This document shows, one piece after another, positions 1 through 13,477 of a DNA stretch of 64,000 bases (position 1 is its first letter; every line of letters begins with the position of its first letter). Made by a program: the position numbers and the translations under genes. This DNA comes from Rhodoferax sp. (GTDB taxonomy: Bacteria > Pseudomonadota > Gammaproteobacteria > Burkholderiales > Burkholderiaceae_C): contig NZ_JAAFIX010000011.1 of the NCBI RefSeq assembly GCF_013297935.1, positions 1 to 64,000 of the forward strand, written 5' to 3'. The notes beneath the pieces were generated by a model. The model made no database searches. It was given only the letters and a program-made list of their open reading frames with translations, and had not been told where the DNA came from.

Positions 1-594
1 AACGATCACGCCTTCCACCACCTCAGAGCGTGCGCCCACGAAACAGTTGTCTTCAATGATGGTGGGGCCGGCTTGCATAGGCTCCAGAACACCACCGATA
101 CCCACGCCGCCCGACAGGTGCACATTCTTGCCGATCTGCGCGCACGAGCCGACGGTGGCCCAGGTGTCGACCATGGTGCCTTCATCCACGAAGGAGCCGA
201 TGTTGCAGTAAGAAGGCATCAGGATCACGCCCTTGCCCTGAAAGCTGCCACGGCGGGCCACGGCGGGAGGCACGACACGCACGCCGGTGGCCTTGAGAGC
301 TTCTGCGCTCATGCCAGCGAACTTGGTGGGCACCTTGTCGTAAAAGGCTAGGTCGCCGGATTGAATGACTTCGTTGTCCTTGAGGCGAAAGCTCAACAAC
401 ACCGCCTTTTTGATCCACTGGTGCGTGGTCCACTGGCCCACGCCTTCGCGGGTAGCTACCCGCAGGCGGCCTGCGTCCAATTCATTCAGGACGTGCTCGA
501 CGGCCTCGCGGACTTCCACGGGGGCGGAGGCCACGGAAATATTCGCGCGGTCTTCCCACGCAGCTTCGATCACGGTTTGCAGTTGTTGTGTCAT
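1..594 (-). CDS. dapD: Tetrahydrodipicolinate N-succinyltransferase (partial)
   Basis: Cytoplasmic lysine/diaminopimelate pathway enzyme that transfers succinyl from succinyl-CoA to tetrahydrodipicolinate. The reading frame starts at the ATG ending at 594 ([17 protein letters not shown]) and is open to base 1, so only about 198 of the usual roughly 275 residues are visible and the C-terminus lies outside the window. An N-terminal helical domain is followed from about residue 115 by left-handed beta-helix hexapeptide repeats ([18 protein letters not shown], then [20 protein letters not shown]), which is the DapD signature. It lies 39 bp downstream of dapC on the same strand, the enzyme for the next step, so the two probably share one transcript. 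Confidence 0.95.
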   Translation of the reverse strand, partial: MTQQLQTVIEAAWEDRANISVASAPVEVREAVEHVLNELDAGRLRVATREGVGQWTTHQWIKKAVLLSFRLKDNEVIQSGDLAFYDKVPTKFAGMSAEALKATGVRVVPPAVARRGSFQGKGVILMPSYCNIGSFVDEGTMVDTWATVGSCAQIGKNVHLSGGVGIGGVLEPMQAGPTIIEDNCFVGARSEVVEGVIV

Positions 595-633
595 GGTGTT
601 TTCAGGAGTTAAAGGGGACTGCCGGCACAGCGC

Positions 634-1845
634 TTAAGCCGCCCGGTCTTTGACAAATTGAACAATACGGTGGGCTGCTTCTACGCATTCAGCGGTCTCG
701 GCCACCAGCGCCATGCGGATGCGGCCTGCGCCGGGGTTGTACCCGTGGGCTTCCCGCGCCAGATAGCTACCGGGCAACACCGTCACATTGTAAAGAGCGA
801 GCAGATCACGGGCGAAGTCGGTGTCGCTCCCATGCACATCGGCCCACAGGTAAAACCCCGCGTCGGGGAGGGCGACATCCATCACGCTGGACAAAAGGGG
901 GGTGACTTGCGCGAATTTGTCCCGGTATTTCGCCCGGTTGTCGATCACGTGCTCTTCGTCATCCCAAGCCGCAATGCTGGCCGCTTGGACCACCGGACTC
1001 ATGGCGCTACCGTGGTAGGTGCGATAGAGCAAAAACTTTTGAATCCAACGGGCGTCGCCGGCACAAAAGCCGCTGCGCATGCCGGGGGCGTTGCTGCGCT
1101 TGGACAAGCTGGTGAAAGACACCAGATTCTTAAAGTCTGAGCGCCCCATGCGCGCTGCGGCCTCCAGACCGCCCAGAGGCGCTTCTTCACGGAAGTAAAT
1201 CTCGCTGTAGCACTCGTCAGAGGCAATCACAAAGCCGTACTGGTCGCTCAGCGCAAACAGTTTTTCCCACTCGGAAAGAGGCATTACTGCGCCGGCAGGG
1301 TTGCCGGGCGAACAGACGTACATCAGCTGGGTGTTTTCCCAGATCTCGGTGGGAACGCTGTCCCAATCCTGTGCAAAGTTGCGGTCCGCGACCGAGGGCA
1401 CAAAATAAGGCTGAGCCCCGCTCAACAGGGCCGCGCCCTCATAGATTTGATAGAACGGGTTGGGGCACACCACTTGCACGGTGCCTTGGCATGCTGCTGG
1501 ATTGATCACCGTCTGCGCAAAGGCGAACAAGGCTTCTCTCGAACCATTGACCGGCAGCACTTGGGTGGCGGGATTGAGCGCCAAGCCATACCGGCGCTGG
1601 ACCCAATTCACCATCGATTGACGGAGCTGCGGGTCACCGGCAGTCGCAGGGTAGGCGGCCAAGCCGCTCTCACCTGACTGGATAGCATGGCAATAGGCGT
1701 CCTTGATCAGTTGGGGAGTCGGGTGGCGCGGCTCGCCGATACCAAGGCTGATGGGGCTGTATGCGGGATTGGGTACCACTCCGGCAAACAATTGGCGCAG
1801 ACGCTCAAACGGGTACGCCTGCAGGCGCGACAAATTCGGATTCAT
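634..1845 (-). CDS. dapC: N-succinyldiaminopimelate aminotransferase
   Basis: PLP-dependent class I/II aminotransferase of 403 residues that converts N-succinyl-2-amino-6-ketopimelate to N-succinyl-LL-diaminopimelate with glutamate as amino donor. Visible family features are the N-terminal SLGIGEPRHPTP stretch, the SPGNPAG motif, DECYSEIYF, the PLP-binding lysine in SFTSLSKRSNAPG (near residue 249) and the terminal GRIRMALV with its substrate-carboxylate arginine. The adjacent dapD, encoding the preceding step, supports DapC rather than a generic aspartate aminotransferase. The start codon has no Shine-Dalgarno; instead a GATAAT box ends 8 nt upstream, which suggests a near-leaderless mRNA. 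Confidence 0.93.
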   Translation of the reverse strand: MNPNLSRLQAYPFERLRQLFAGVVPNPAYSPISLGIGEPRHPTPQLIKDAYCHAIQSGESGLAAYPATAGDPQLRQSMVNWVQRRYGLALNPATQVLPVNGSREALFAFAQTVINPAACQGTVQVVCPNPFYQIYEGAALLSGAQPYFVPSVADRNFAQDWDSVPTEIWENTQLMYVCSPGNPAGAVMPLSEWEKLFALSDQYGFVIASDECYSEIYFREEAPLGGLEAAARMGRSDFKNLVSFTSLSKRSNAPGMRSGFCAGDARWIQKFLLYRTYHGSAMSPVVQAASIAAWDDEEHVIDNRAKYRDKFAQVTPLLSSVMDVALPDAGFYLWADVHGSDTDFARDLLALYNVTVLPGSYLAREAHGYNPGAGRIRMALVAETAECVEAAHRIVQFVKDRAA

Positions 1846-1853
1846 GGGGAGGC

Positions 1854-1859
1854 ATTATC
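1854..1859 (-). promoter_or_regulatory. Putative -10 box of dapC (short or no leader)
   Basis: On the minus strand GGGATAATGCCTCCCC precedes the dapC ATG. The GATAAT hexamer leaves 8 nt to the start codon, so initiation would fall at or within about 2 nt of the ATG. The same layout precedes map and rlhA. No convincing -35 is visible. Confidence 0.45.
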
Positions 1860-1928
1860 CCTGAGTCATCGTTAAACTCGGGGATGCTGTCCAGCAGGGC
1901 AGTGCTGTCTGAAATTGAGGAGTGAGCC

Positions 1929-2300
1929 ATGTCTGCAGTTCCATCCCACGGCGATGCACCGCGTTACCTGAATATTGCCGGGGCCCTAGAGCAAATCGGC
2001 GATGAAGGTGCTTTGCGGGAAATGCTGCCCATGGTGTTGGAGTCCTTGCGCAACGATGTGCCGGCCATTGCCGGACTGCTGGCCAAAGGCGACGTTCAGG
2101 GCGCCAACCATTTGCTTCACCCTCTGAAGGGCTTCATTCCGATTTTTTGCACCAACGAGCTGTATGAGCGTGTTTCCGAGGTGGAGCATATGAGCAAAAA
2201 GGGCGAGGCTGGCGCGGTAGCTGCGGCCTATGCCCAGCTGGCCCCCGAGCTGCGCCTGCTGGAGGCAGAGGTAGCCGCGTACCTGGGTCAGGCAAGCTGA
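1929..2300 (+). CDS. Hpt (histidine phosphotransfer) domain protein
   Basis: Single-domain protein of 123 residues. The helical segment around residues 58-70, NHLLHPLKGFIPIF, matches the Hpt consensus H-x-L-K-G, making His64 the probable phospho-accepting residue. Such proteins relay phosphate between hybrid sensor kinases and response regulators in the cytoplasm. No kinase or regulator gene is adjacent, so its partners are unknown. A GAGGAG ribosome-binding site lies 6 nt before the ATG. It is divergent from dapC and upstream of smc, but 121 bp separate it from smc, so co-transcription is uncertain. Confidence 0.75.
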   Translation: MSAVPSHGDAPRYLNIAGALEQIGDEGALREMLPMVLESLRNDVPAIAGLLAKGDVQGANHLLHPLKGFIPIFCTNELYERVSEVEHMSKKGEAGAVAAAYAQLAPELRLLEAEVAAYLGQAS

Positions 2301-2421
2301 GGGCGTCCCCGGTGCCCATGGGGCCGCGCCCCTGCGCGGTATGATCCGGCCCCCGGACCGGCCGATACAGCATCGGCAAAGCTCAATAAAATCAATCACT
2401 TAGCGCTAACTCCTTCTCACT

Positions 2422-5400
2422 GTGCGACTCAATTCCATCAAGCTCTCGGGCTTCAAGTCTTTTGCTGAACCCACGAACTTCCTGTTGCCAGGTCAATTGG
2501 TAGGCGTGGTCGGGCCGAACGGCTGCGGGAAATCCAACATCATGGACGCGGTGCGCTGGGTGTTGGGTGAGAGCAAGGCCAGTGAGTTGCGTGGTGAGTC
2601 CATGCAGGACGTGATTTTTAACGGGACAACGACCCGCAAGCCCGCCAGCCGCTCCAGCGTGGAGCTGGTGTTTGACAATGCAGACCACCGTGCCGGCGGG
2701 CAGTGGGGCCAGTTCGGCGAAATCGCGGTCAAGCGCGTGCTCACACGCGACGGCACCAGCAGCTATTTCATCAATAACCAGCCGGTGCGTCGCCGGGACG
2801 TGCAAGACGTTTTCCTGGGCACCGGCCTCGGGCCGCGGGCTTACGCGATCATCGGGCAGGGCACGATCAGCCGCATCATTGAGTCCAAGCCGGAAGAGCT
2901 CCGCCTGTTTCTCGAAGAGGCTGCGGGGGTGTCCAAATACAAAGAGCGCCGGCGCGAAACAGAAAACCGGCTGTCCGACACCCGTGAAAACCTGACGCGG
3001 GTCGAAGACATTCTGCGCGAGCTGGGGAGCAACCTCGACCGCCTGGAAAAGCAGGCCGAAGTCGCCCAAAAATACAACGCCCTCCAGTCCGAGGTCACGC
3101 TCAAACAGCATCAGCAGTGGTTTTTGAAGCGTGCCGAAGCCTTGGCGGACCAAGCCAAAGTGCAGACCGAGGGCTTGGCCGCGGTCAATGCCTTGGAAGC
3201 GCGCATGGCGGATCTGCGCCATATCGAGGCCGACCTGGAAGCCGTGCGACAAGCACACTATGCAGCGGGCGACAAGGTCAACCAGGCACAAGGTTTGTTG
3301 TACGAAGCCAGCACCGACGTGGGCCGGCTGGAGGCGGAAATCCGCTTCGTGGTCGAGGGGCGCCAACGCGTTGAGCAGCGTCTGATTACGCTGAAAGAGC
3401 AGATTTCTCAGTGGGCCACGCGCAAAGACGACGCCCAGGACGAAATGGAACGCCTCGCCGAGCTGTCCGCCATGGGCGAAGAGCAAACCGAACTCTTGGC
3501 CGCACAGGTGGAAGAACAGGCGCAGCAATTGCCGGATGTAGAAGACGCACTGGCCAAGGCCCAGGGCGCTGCCAACGACCAGCGGGGCGCAGTCGCCCAA
3601 GTGCAGCAGCAGATTCAGGTGCTTGCCGCCGAGCAGCGCGGCATTGAAGAGCAGAGCCGCCAGCTTGGCAGTCGCCGAGATCGCTTGCTCACCGACCGCA
3701 ACGCCTTATCAGCACCCGACGAAAGCCGCTTGCACGCCTTGCAAGAACAGCTGGAGGTGGCGCGAGAGGCGCACCAGATCGCGGACGCACGTTTGCAGGA
3801 ACTGCAAGAAGCGGTGCCGCAACTGGACGACGCCCGCAAAGAGCAGCAAAGCCGCGTCAACACCGAGTCATCGCGCCAGGCGGACCTGTCGGCCCGTCTC
3901 GAAGCGCTCAAAGCGCTGCAGGAAAAAGTTAAAACAGACGGTAAATTGCAGCCTTGGTTGGCCAAACACGGTTTGGACCATTTGCAAGGCCTGTGGAGTC
4001 GCATCCACATCGAGCAAGGTTGGGAAAATGCGCTCGAAGGCGCCCTGCGGGAACGCCTGGGTGGCCTGGAAGTGTCCCGCCTGGAGATGCTCAAGGCCTT
4101 TGCGCAAGAGGCGCCTCCGGCCAAACTGGCTTTTTACAGTCCCCCAGCGGCACCCGCTGCCTCCAGCCCGGCGCGGCTGCCCCGCTTGGCAGATTTGCTG
4201 CGAGTCCAGGACATGGGCCCAAAGGCCGTGCTCACCGACTGGTTGCACGGCTGCTACACCGCGGCGAGTTTTGAAGAGGCACTGGCGCAGCGCGACCAAC
4301 TGGCTGCTGGCGAATGCATCTATGTCAAAACCGGCCATGTGGTCACGGCACATAGCGTGAGCTTTTATGCCCAGGACTCTGAGCAGGCGGGCTTGCTGGC
4401 CCGCGCCCAAGAAATTGAGAACCTCGAAAAACAGGTCCGCGCGCAGGTGTTGATTGCCGATGAGTCGCGCGTGGCCTTAAGCCGCGCGGAAGGTGCTTAT
4501 GCCGAGAGCGCACAGCGCCTGGTGAGCGCGCGGCGCGAAGCTGCCGAGACGCAGAGCCGCTCCCACGAGCTGCAGGTGGAGACTTTGCGTTTATCGCAGG
4601 TGCTGGAGCAGACCCGCGCCCGCAGTGCGCAAATCGCCTCCGACATGGCGGAGGTGGAAGCCCAACTGGACGATCTGCAAGAGCGCAGGGTGGAGGCAGA
4701 AGCCCGCTTCGAGTCGCTGGACATGCAGCTGGCCGATAGCCAGGAGCGCCACGCCCAACTGGACGAGCGGGTCATAGAGCTCCAAGGCAAGCTCAATCAG
4801 TGCCGTGAACAGCAACGCAGCCTGGAGCGCCAATCCCAAGAAGCGGTGTTTGCCCAGCGCAGCTTGCAGGCGCGCAATGCCGAACTGTCGCGGGCCATTG
4901 AAACTGCCATTCAGCAAAATGTGAGCATTCAGGCGGAAGAGCAGCGTGCGCAAGAGGAGCTGAATCGCCTCACCGACGCCGCCGCCCAGGCAGGCTTGCA
5001 AAACGCACTGGCCTTGAAACTGGAGCGTGAAAAAGCCTTGGGAGCCCAGCGCAGCGAATACGACGACCTGACCGCCAAACTCCGCGCCAGTGATGAGCGC
5101 CGCATGCAACTGGAGCGCGAGCTCGACCCCTTGCGCCAGCGGATCACCGAGTTTCAGCTCAAAGAGCAGGCAGCGCGCCTGGGCTTTGAACAATACGAAA
5201 ACCAGCTTGCCGATGCCCAGGCCGACCTGGCCGCGGTGGAGCAAAGTATCAAAGACGGCAATGTGCGTCTATTCGGTATGCAAGGCGACATTGACCGCCT
5301 CAACCGTGAGATCGCGGCCCTTGGAGCAGTGAACCTCGCAGCGCTTGAAGAGTTGGCCGCAGCGCGGGAGCGCAAACAGTTCCTGGACATGCAAAACGTG

Positions 5401-5937
5401 GACCTGACCCAGGCCATGAACACGCTCGAAGATGCGATCCGCAAAATCGACGCCGAAACCCGCGAGTTGCTGTCCGGCACCTTCGACCAGGTCAACGCGC
5501 ATTTCGGGCGGATGTTCCCCGAGCTCTTCGGCGGCGGCAATGCGCGCCTGGTCATCACCGGTGACGAAATTCTGGATTCCGGCGTGCAGGTCATTGCCCA
5601 ACCGCCGGGCAAGAAGAACCAGACCATTCACTTGCTCTCCGGTGGCGAAAAAGCCCTCACCGCGATTGCCCTGGTCTTTGCGATTTTTCAGCTCAACCCA
5701 GCGCCGTTTTGCTTGCTCGATGAGGTGGATGCGCCACTGGACGATGCCAACACAGAGCGTTACGCCAAATTGGTCGCGGCCATGAGCAAGGGAACCCAGT
5801 TCCTGTTTATCAGTCACAACAAAATCGCCATGGAAATGGCAGAGCAGCTCATCGGTGTCACGATGCAGGAGCAGGGCGTCTCCCGCATTGTTGCTGTGGA
5901 CATGGAGTCCGCCGTCCACCTCGCTGAGCTTGCTTGA
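2422..5937 (+). CDS. smc: Chromosome segregation protein SMC
   Basis: ABC-type ATPase of 1171 residues that dimerises through a hinge and organises and segregates the nucleoid. The start is GTG (VRLNSIKLSGFKSF). The Walker A motif GPNGCGKSN is at residues 31-39 and the R-loop region SYFINNQPVRRRDV follows. Two long Ala/Glu/Gln-rich coiled coils flank a hinge at about residues 500-640. The C-terminal head carries the ABC signature LLSGGEKALTAIAL near residue 1070 and Walker B FCLLDEVDAPLDDAN near residue 1096. Length and layout are normal for the family. It is followed by zipA after 19 bp and ligA, a typical betaproteobacterial order. No scpA or scpB lies in the window. Confidence 0.97.
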   Translation: MRLNSIKLSGFKSFAEPTNFLLPGQLVGVVGPNGCGKSNIMDAVRWVLGESKASELRGESMQDVIFNGTTTRKPASRSSVELVFDNADHRAGGQWGQFGEIAVKRVLTRDGTSSYFINNQPVRRRDVQDVFLGTGLGPRAYAIIGQGTISRIIESKPEELRLFLEEAAGVSKYKERRRETENRLSDTRENLTRVEDILRELGSNLDRLEKQAEVAQKYNALQSEVTLKQHQQWFLKRAEALADQAKVQTEGLAAVNALEARMADLRHIEADLEAVRQAHYAAGDKVNQAQGLLYEASTDVGRLEAEIRFVVEGRQRVEQRLITLKEQISQWATRKDDAQDEMERLAELSAMGEEQTELLAAQVEEQAQQLPDVEDALAKAQGAANDQRGAVAQVQQQIQVLAAEQRGIEEQSRQLGSRRDRLLTDRNALSAPDESRLHALQEQLEVAREAHQIADARLQELQEAVPQLDDARKEQQSRVNTESSRQADLSARLEALKALQEKVKTDGKLQPWLAKHGLDHLQGLWSRIHIEQGWENALEGALRERLGGLEVSRLEMLKAFAQEAPPAKLAFYSPPAAPAASSPARLPRLADLLRVQDMGPKAVLTDWLHGCYTAASFEEALAQRDQLAAGECIYVKTGHVVTAHSVSFYAQDSEQAGLLARAQEIENLEKQVRAQVLIADESRVALSRAEGAYAESAQRLVSARREAAETQSRSHELQVETLRLSQVLEQTRARSAQIASDMAEVEAQLDDLQERRVEAEARFESLDMQLADSQERHAQLDERVIELQGKLNQCREQQRSLERQSQEAVFAQRSLQARNAELSRAIETAIQQNVSIQAEEQRAQEELNRLTDAAAQAGLQNALALKLEREKALGAQRSEYDDLTAKLRASDERRMQLERELDPLRQRITEFQLKEQAARLGFEQYENQLADAQADLAAVEQSIKDGNVRLFGMQGDIDRLNREIAALGAVNLAALEELAAARERKQFLDMQNVDLTQAMNTLEDAIRKIDAETRELLSGTFDQVNAHFGRMFPELFGGGNARLVITGDEILDSGVQVIAQPPGKKNQTIHLLSGGEKALTAIALVFAIFQLNPAPFCLLDEVDAPLDDANTERYAKLVAAMSKGTQFLFISHNKIAMEMAEQLIGVTMQEQGVSRIVAVDMESAVHLAELA

Positions 5938-5956
5938 AGACGAAACACACAACACT

Positions 5957-9620
<3,664 letters not shown>

Positions 9621-9649
9621 GCAGGTCGCCAGTGCGGCCTTGGGGCCAC

Positions 9650-9895
9650 TCAGGTGATTTTGAACACCGTCAGTACGCGCTTGCCGCCGACTTTGCGCTC
9701 GTAAGCGGCCCATTGTTTGATGCCTTTAACCAGCACCTGGCTGCTCACGTCTTTGACCGGTTTTCTTGCGCTCAGCTGGGCGGTAACCCAGTCTTGAATA
9801 TGCGGCAGAGTTTCGGCCTGTTGACCGGTAGGAATGAGCAACTCTTTACCGGCCACAGAGCCGGCTGCAGTCACCGTGATTTCAGTAGCGGGCAT
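9650..9895 (-). CDS. Small protein of unknown function downstream of glnD
   Basis: An 81-residue frame that begins 5 bp after the glnD stop on the same strand and ends 29 bp before the convergent def stop. No family is recognised. The predicted protein has no signal peptide or membrane helix, is slightly basic, and ends in a beta-like Arg-Val-Leu-Thr-Val-Phe-Lys stretch. Tight spacing to glnD and the absence of any other explanation for this 280-bp interval favour a real gene, but the evidence is positional only. Confidence 0.5.
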   Translation of the reverse strand: MPATEITVTAAGSVAGKELLIPTGQQAETLPHIQDWVTAQLSARKPVKDVSSQVLVKGIKQWAAYERKVGGKRVLTVFKIT

Positions 9896-9900
9896 AGGTG

Positions 9901-12498
9901 TCAGGACGCGAGGGCGTCCAGTATTTCGGTTTCAATATCGATCTGAGCGCGGTTGTGTTGCAACTGCGAACCGTGGATCAAAAAGGTGTCTTCGACGCGC
10001 TCGCCCAGTGTCGCTACTTTGGCGAGCTGCACCACAATGTGGTGCTTGGCCAGCACTCGGGCGATGCAATACAGCAGGCCCAGGCGGTCGCTGGCCGAGA
10101 TGTTGAGCAGCCAGCGCTGGGCTTTCTCATCCGGCTTGAGTGAAACGCGCGGAGCAATCGGAAAGCTCTTGACCCGGCGGGACACGCGGCCCCGGCTCGG
10201 GGCGGGCAGGGGGCCGGCCTCCGCAATCGCCTGGGCTAAGCCGTTTTCCAGCATGCTGGTCATTTCACGGTAGTGCTCGTCCATGTCGGCCGTGGTGACC
10301 ACCTGGAAGGTGTCCAGCGCATAGCCTTTTTTGGTGGTGTGGATGCGTGCATCCAGAATGCTGAAGCCGCCTTGATCGAAATAGCCGCAAATGCGGGCAA
10401 ACAAATCTGGCTGATCTTGCGTGTAGACCACCACCTGCAGGCCTTCGCCCACCGGCGAGCGGCGCGCCCGCACCACCGGCTGGTCGGTCGCCACCAGCCG
10501 GGACAGCTGCTTGGTGTGCCAGGCAATGTCCGCAGCATCATGGCGCATGAAGTAGCCCACATCCAGGGTGTCCCACAAAGGCTTGTGAGCCTCGAAGGGC
10601 AGGGCGTACAGGGCCACCATCACCAGCGCTTCGCGCTTGCGTTGCTCGACCTCAGCATCCGCATCAGGTGCGCGGCCACCGAGGGCGCGCGCGGTGTAGC
10701 GGTACAGGTCTTCGAGCAGCTTGCCTTTCCAGGCGTTCCAGACCTTCGGGCTGGTGCCACGGATATCGGCCACAGTAAGGAGGTAGAGCGCTGTCAGGTA
10801 GCGCTCGTTGCCCACGCGTTTGGCGAACTCCTGAATAACGTCGGGGTCCGACAAATCCGACTTTTGGGCGATGCGGCTCATGGTCAGGTGCTCACCCACC
10901 AAAAACTCGATCAGCTTGGCGTCTTCAGCCGGCACGCCGTGGTCTTTGCAGAAGCGGCGCGCTTCCACAATGCCCAGCTCCGAGTGGTCGCCACCCCGGC
11001 CTTTGGCGATGTCGTGGAACAGGGACGCGATGTACAAAATCCAGGGCTTGTCCCAGCCGGAGGCCAGCTGCGAGCAAAACGGGTACTCGTGCGCATGCTC
11101 CACCATGAAGAAACGCCGCGCATTGCGCAGCACCATCAGGATGTGCTGGTCCACGGTGTAGACGTGGAACAGATCGTGCTGCATCTGCCCCACGATCTTG
11201 CGGAACACCCACAGGTAGCGCCCCAGCACCGAGGTCTGGTTCATCAGCCGCATGGCATGGGTAATGCCGTCCGGCGCCTGCATGATTTGCAAAAAGGTGG
11301 CCCGGTTCACCGGGTCGCGCCGGTAGGCGGCGTCCATCAGGTCGCGGGCGTTGTAGAGCGCGCGCAGGGTGCGGGCGGACAAACCTTTGACACCCACCGT
11401 GGTCTGGTAGACCAGAAAGGTCTCCAGAATGGCGTGCGGGTTGCGGCGGTACAGGTCGTCGCTCGCCACGTCGATCATGCCGGCTTTGTCGTTGAAGTGA
11501 TCATTGATGCGGCGTGGCGCATGGGTGGAGGGGTTGAGCCGCTCCTCAATGTTCATCAGCAGAATCTGGTTGAGCTGGGTCACCGCCTTGGCGGCCCAGT
11601 AGTAGCGCTTCATCAGCGCTTCGCTGGCGCGCACCATTTGCTTGCGGTCTTTGTCGGCTTGCACCGGAACAAAACCAAACGACTCGGCTACCGCATTCTG
11701 CAAGTCAAAAATCAAGCGGTCTTCGCGGCGCTTGGCAATGAAGTGCAGCTTGGCACGAATGAGCAGCAACAAGGTCTCGTTGCGCTCAATCTGCTTAACC
11801 TCGAAGGCGGTAGCGAGGCCGCCGCGGGCCAGATCGGCCCAGTGTTCTCCATAGCCTGCCGCTTTGGCAACCCACAAAATAACCTGCAGGTCGCGCAAGC
11901 CACCGGGCGACTCTTTGCAGTTGGGCTCCAGCGAGTAGGGCGTGTCTTCAAACTTGGTGTGGCGCTGGCGCAGCTCTAGCGTTTTGGCCACAAAAAAGGC
12001 TTTTGGGTCCATAGCCTGCCGGTAGGCGGCCTGAAACTGGGCCACCAGCGCTGCATTGCCGGTGATCAGCCGGCACTCCAACAATGCGGTCTGCACGGTC
12101 ACGTCTTTTTCGGCCTCCGACAAGCAGTCAGAGAGCGTGCGAACGCTGGAGCCGATTTCGAGCCCCACGTCCCAGCAGGTCCCGATGAACGCTTCTATGC
12201 GTTTCTTAAGCTCCCCATCGAACTCGGCGCTTTGGCCGTCGGGCAGCAGTACCAGCACATCCACATCGGAATGCGGAAACAACTCGGCGCGGCCATAGCC
12301 GCCCACCGCCAACAACGCAAACGGCTCGCCCATGCCCGCGCCGGTCCACAGACAGCGCAGTACCTCATCGGTCAGGTCCGCCATATGTTGCAGTACCTTG
12401 CGCACCTGACGCCCGGTGGCCTGGGGGGAGGCTACTTGATCCAGCAATTGGGCTTTGCGGGCCCGGTAGTCAGTCCGCAGGGCTTGCAGTTCGGTCAT
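9901..12498 (-). CDS. glnD: [Protein-PII] uridylyltransferase / uridylyl-removing enzyme
   Basis: Bifunctional nitrogen sensor of 865 residues that adds or removes UMP on PII proteins (GlnB/GlnK) in response to glutamine. Domains in order: nucleotidyltransferase with [20 protein letters not shown] (about residues 66-85); GlnD PII-uridylyltransferase linker; HD hydrolase domain with [18 protein letters not shown] (about 490-505); two C-terminal ACT domains starting near [19 protein letters not shown] and [13 protein letters not shown], which sense glutamine. All catalytic motifs look intact. It lies 10 bp downstream of map in the same direction, so the two are probably co-transcribed. Confidence 0.97.
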   Translation of the reverse strand: MTELQALRTDYRARKAQLLDQVASPQATGRQVRKVLQHMADLTDEVLRCLWTGAGMGEPFALLAVGGYGRAELFPHSDVDVLVLLPDGQSAEFDGELKKRIEAFIGTCWDVGLEIGSSVRTLSDCLSEAEKDVTVQTALLECRLITGNAALVAQFQAAYRQAMDPKAFFVAKTLELRQRHTKFEDTPYSLEPNCKESPGGLRDLQVILWVAKAAGYGEHWADLARGGLATAFEVKQIERNETLLLLIRAKLHFIAKRREDRLIFDLQNAVAESFGFVPVQADKDRKQMVRASEALMKRYYWAAKAVTQLNQILLMNIEERLNPSTHAPRRINDHFNDKAGMIDVASDDLYRRNPHAILETFLVYQTTVGVKGLSARTLRALYNARDLMDAAYRRDPVNRATFLQIMQAPDGITHAMRLMNQTSVLGRYLWVFRKIVGQMQHDLFHVYTVDQHILMVLRNARRFFMVEHAHEYPFCSQLASGWDKPWILYIASLFHDIAKGRGGDHSELGIVEARRFCKDHGVPAEDAKLIEFLVGEHLTMSRIAQKSDLSDPDVIQEFAKRVGNERYLTALYLLTVADIRGTSPKVWNAWKGKLLEDLYRYTARALGGRAPDADAEVEQRKREALVMVALYALPFEAHKPLWDTLDVGYFMRHDAADIAWHTKQLSRLVATDQPVVRARRSPVGEGLQVVVYTQDQPDLFARICGYFDQGGFSILDARIHTTKKGYALDTFQVVTTADMDEHYREMTSMLENGLAQAIAEAGPLPAPSRGRVSRRVKSFPIAPRVSLKPDEKAQRWLLNISASDRLGLLYCIARVLAKHHIVVQLAKVATLGERVEDTFLIHGSQLQHNRAQIDIETEILDALAS

Positions 12499-12508
12499 CG
12501 TGGCGTGG

Positions 12509-13318
12509 TCAGGCAGTCACAAAGTCGGGCGTCGCAGGGCTACCGGCAGACAGGGTCAGCACCTCATAGCCGGTGGGGGTCACCAGCACCGTATGCTCCC
12601 ACTGGGCGGACAGGGAGCGGTCTTTGGTGACGATGCTCCAGCCGTCTTTTTCAGGGCCGTCTTTGATGTCTTTGCCGCCGGCATTGATCATGGGCTCAAT
12701 GGTGAAGGTCATGCCTTCCTTGAGCTTTTCCAGGGTGCCGGGCTTGCCGTAGTGCAGCACTTGGGGCTCTTCGTGAAAAACCTGGCCGATGCCGTGGCCG
12801 CAAAACTCGCGCACCACGCTGAAGCCTTTGCCTTCAGCAAAGCGCTGAATCGCGTGGCCGATGTCACCGAGGTGAATGCCGGGCTTGACCATCTGGATGC
12901 CCACCCACATGGCCTCATAGGTGATGGAGCACAGGCGCTTGGCCGCAATCGAGCAGTCGCCCACGAGAAACATGCGACTGGTGTCGCCGTGCCAGCTGTC
13001 TTTGATGACGGTGACATCGATGTTGACGATGTCGCCTTTTTTGAGCTGCTTGTCGTTAGGAATGCCGTGGCACACCTGCTGGTTGACCGAGGTGCAGATG
13101 GACTTGGGGTAGGGCGTGTTGCCGCCCCCGGTGTAGTTCAAGGGGGCCGGAATGGCGCCCTGCACCTGGGTGATGTAGTCGTGGGCCAGCTTGTCGAGCT
13201 CATTGGTCGTCACGCCGGGCTGCACGAAGGGCGTGAGGTAATCCAGAACTTCAGAGGCCAGTTTGCCCGCGATGCGCATGCCGGCAATGCCTTGGGCGTC
13301 TTTGTAAGTGATAGTCAT
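12509..13318 (-). CDS. map: Methionine aminopeptidase type I
   Basis: Dinuclear metallopeptidase of 269 residues that removes the initiator methionine. The five metal ligands are visible: the two aspartates in [19 protein letters not shown], His in [14 protein letters not shown], Glu in FTIEPMI and the C-terminal Glu in WEHTVLV. The VCHGIPNDK segment carries the substrate-binding histidine. The length is typical of bacterial type Ia enzymes with no N-terminal extension. It is divergent from purL and upstream of glnD. A GATAAT box lies 8 nt before the start codon with no Shine-Dalgarno. Confidence 0.96.
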   Translation of the reverse strand: MTITYKDAQGIAGMRIAGKLASEVLDYLTPFVQPGVTTNELDKLAHDYITQVQGAIPAPLNYTGGGNTPYPKSICTSVNQQVCHGIPNDKQLKKGDIVNIDVTVIKDSWHGDTSRMFLVGDCSIAAKRLCSITYEAMWVGIQMVKPGIHLGDIGHAIQRFAEGKGFSVVREFCGHGIGQVFHEEPQVLHYGKPGTLEKLKEGMTFTIEPMINAGGKDIKDGPEKDGWSIVTKDRSLSAQWEHTVLVTPTGYEVLTLSAGSPATPDFVTA

Positions 13319-13326
13319 GGGGCAGG

Positions 13327-13332
13327 ATTATC
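13327..13332 (-). promoter_or_regulatory. Putative -10 box of map (short or no leader)
   Basis: Minus-strand GGGATAATCCTGCCCC immediately precedes the map ATG. GATAAT is 8 nt from the start codon, the same spacing and similar flanks as at dapC and rlhA. Confidence 0.45.
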
Positions 13333-13385
13333 CCATCCGCCAAACACCGCGAGACCTGTGTGGAAAAGCGGGGTGCGGCGGCGGG

Positions 13386-13391
13386 TAAAAT
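13386..13391 (+). promoter_or_regulatory. Candidate -10 box for purL
   Basis: TAAAAT in the map-purL divergent spacer, about 87 bp before the chosen purL start. A weak TGGAAA lies upstream with a long 19-nt spacer, so this is only a candidate promoter. Confidence 0.25.
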
Positions 13392-13477
13392 GAGCGGCTT
13401 CCATGCGCGTCCCCAGTCAGCGGCCGTGTGTGGAGCACCCACTCCCCAACGCACCAGCCCATTACAAGGCCACCACA

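Noticed and set aside
2301-2421. GC-rich inverted segments before smc as a terminator
   Set aside because: The CGGCC/GGCCG arms overlap with no T run and no clear stem-loop of terminator type.
10273-11979. Open frame antisense to glnD
   Set aside because: GlnD homology is complete on the minus strand; the antisense frame has typical shadow composition.
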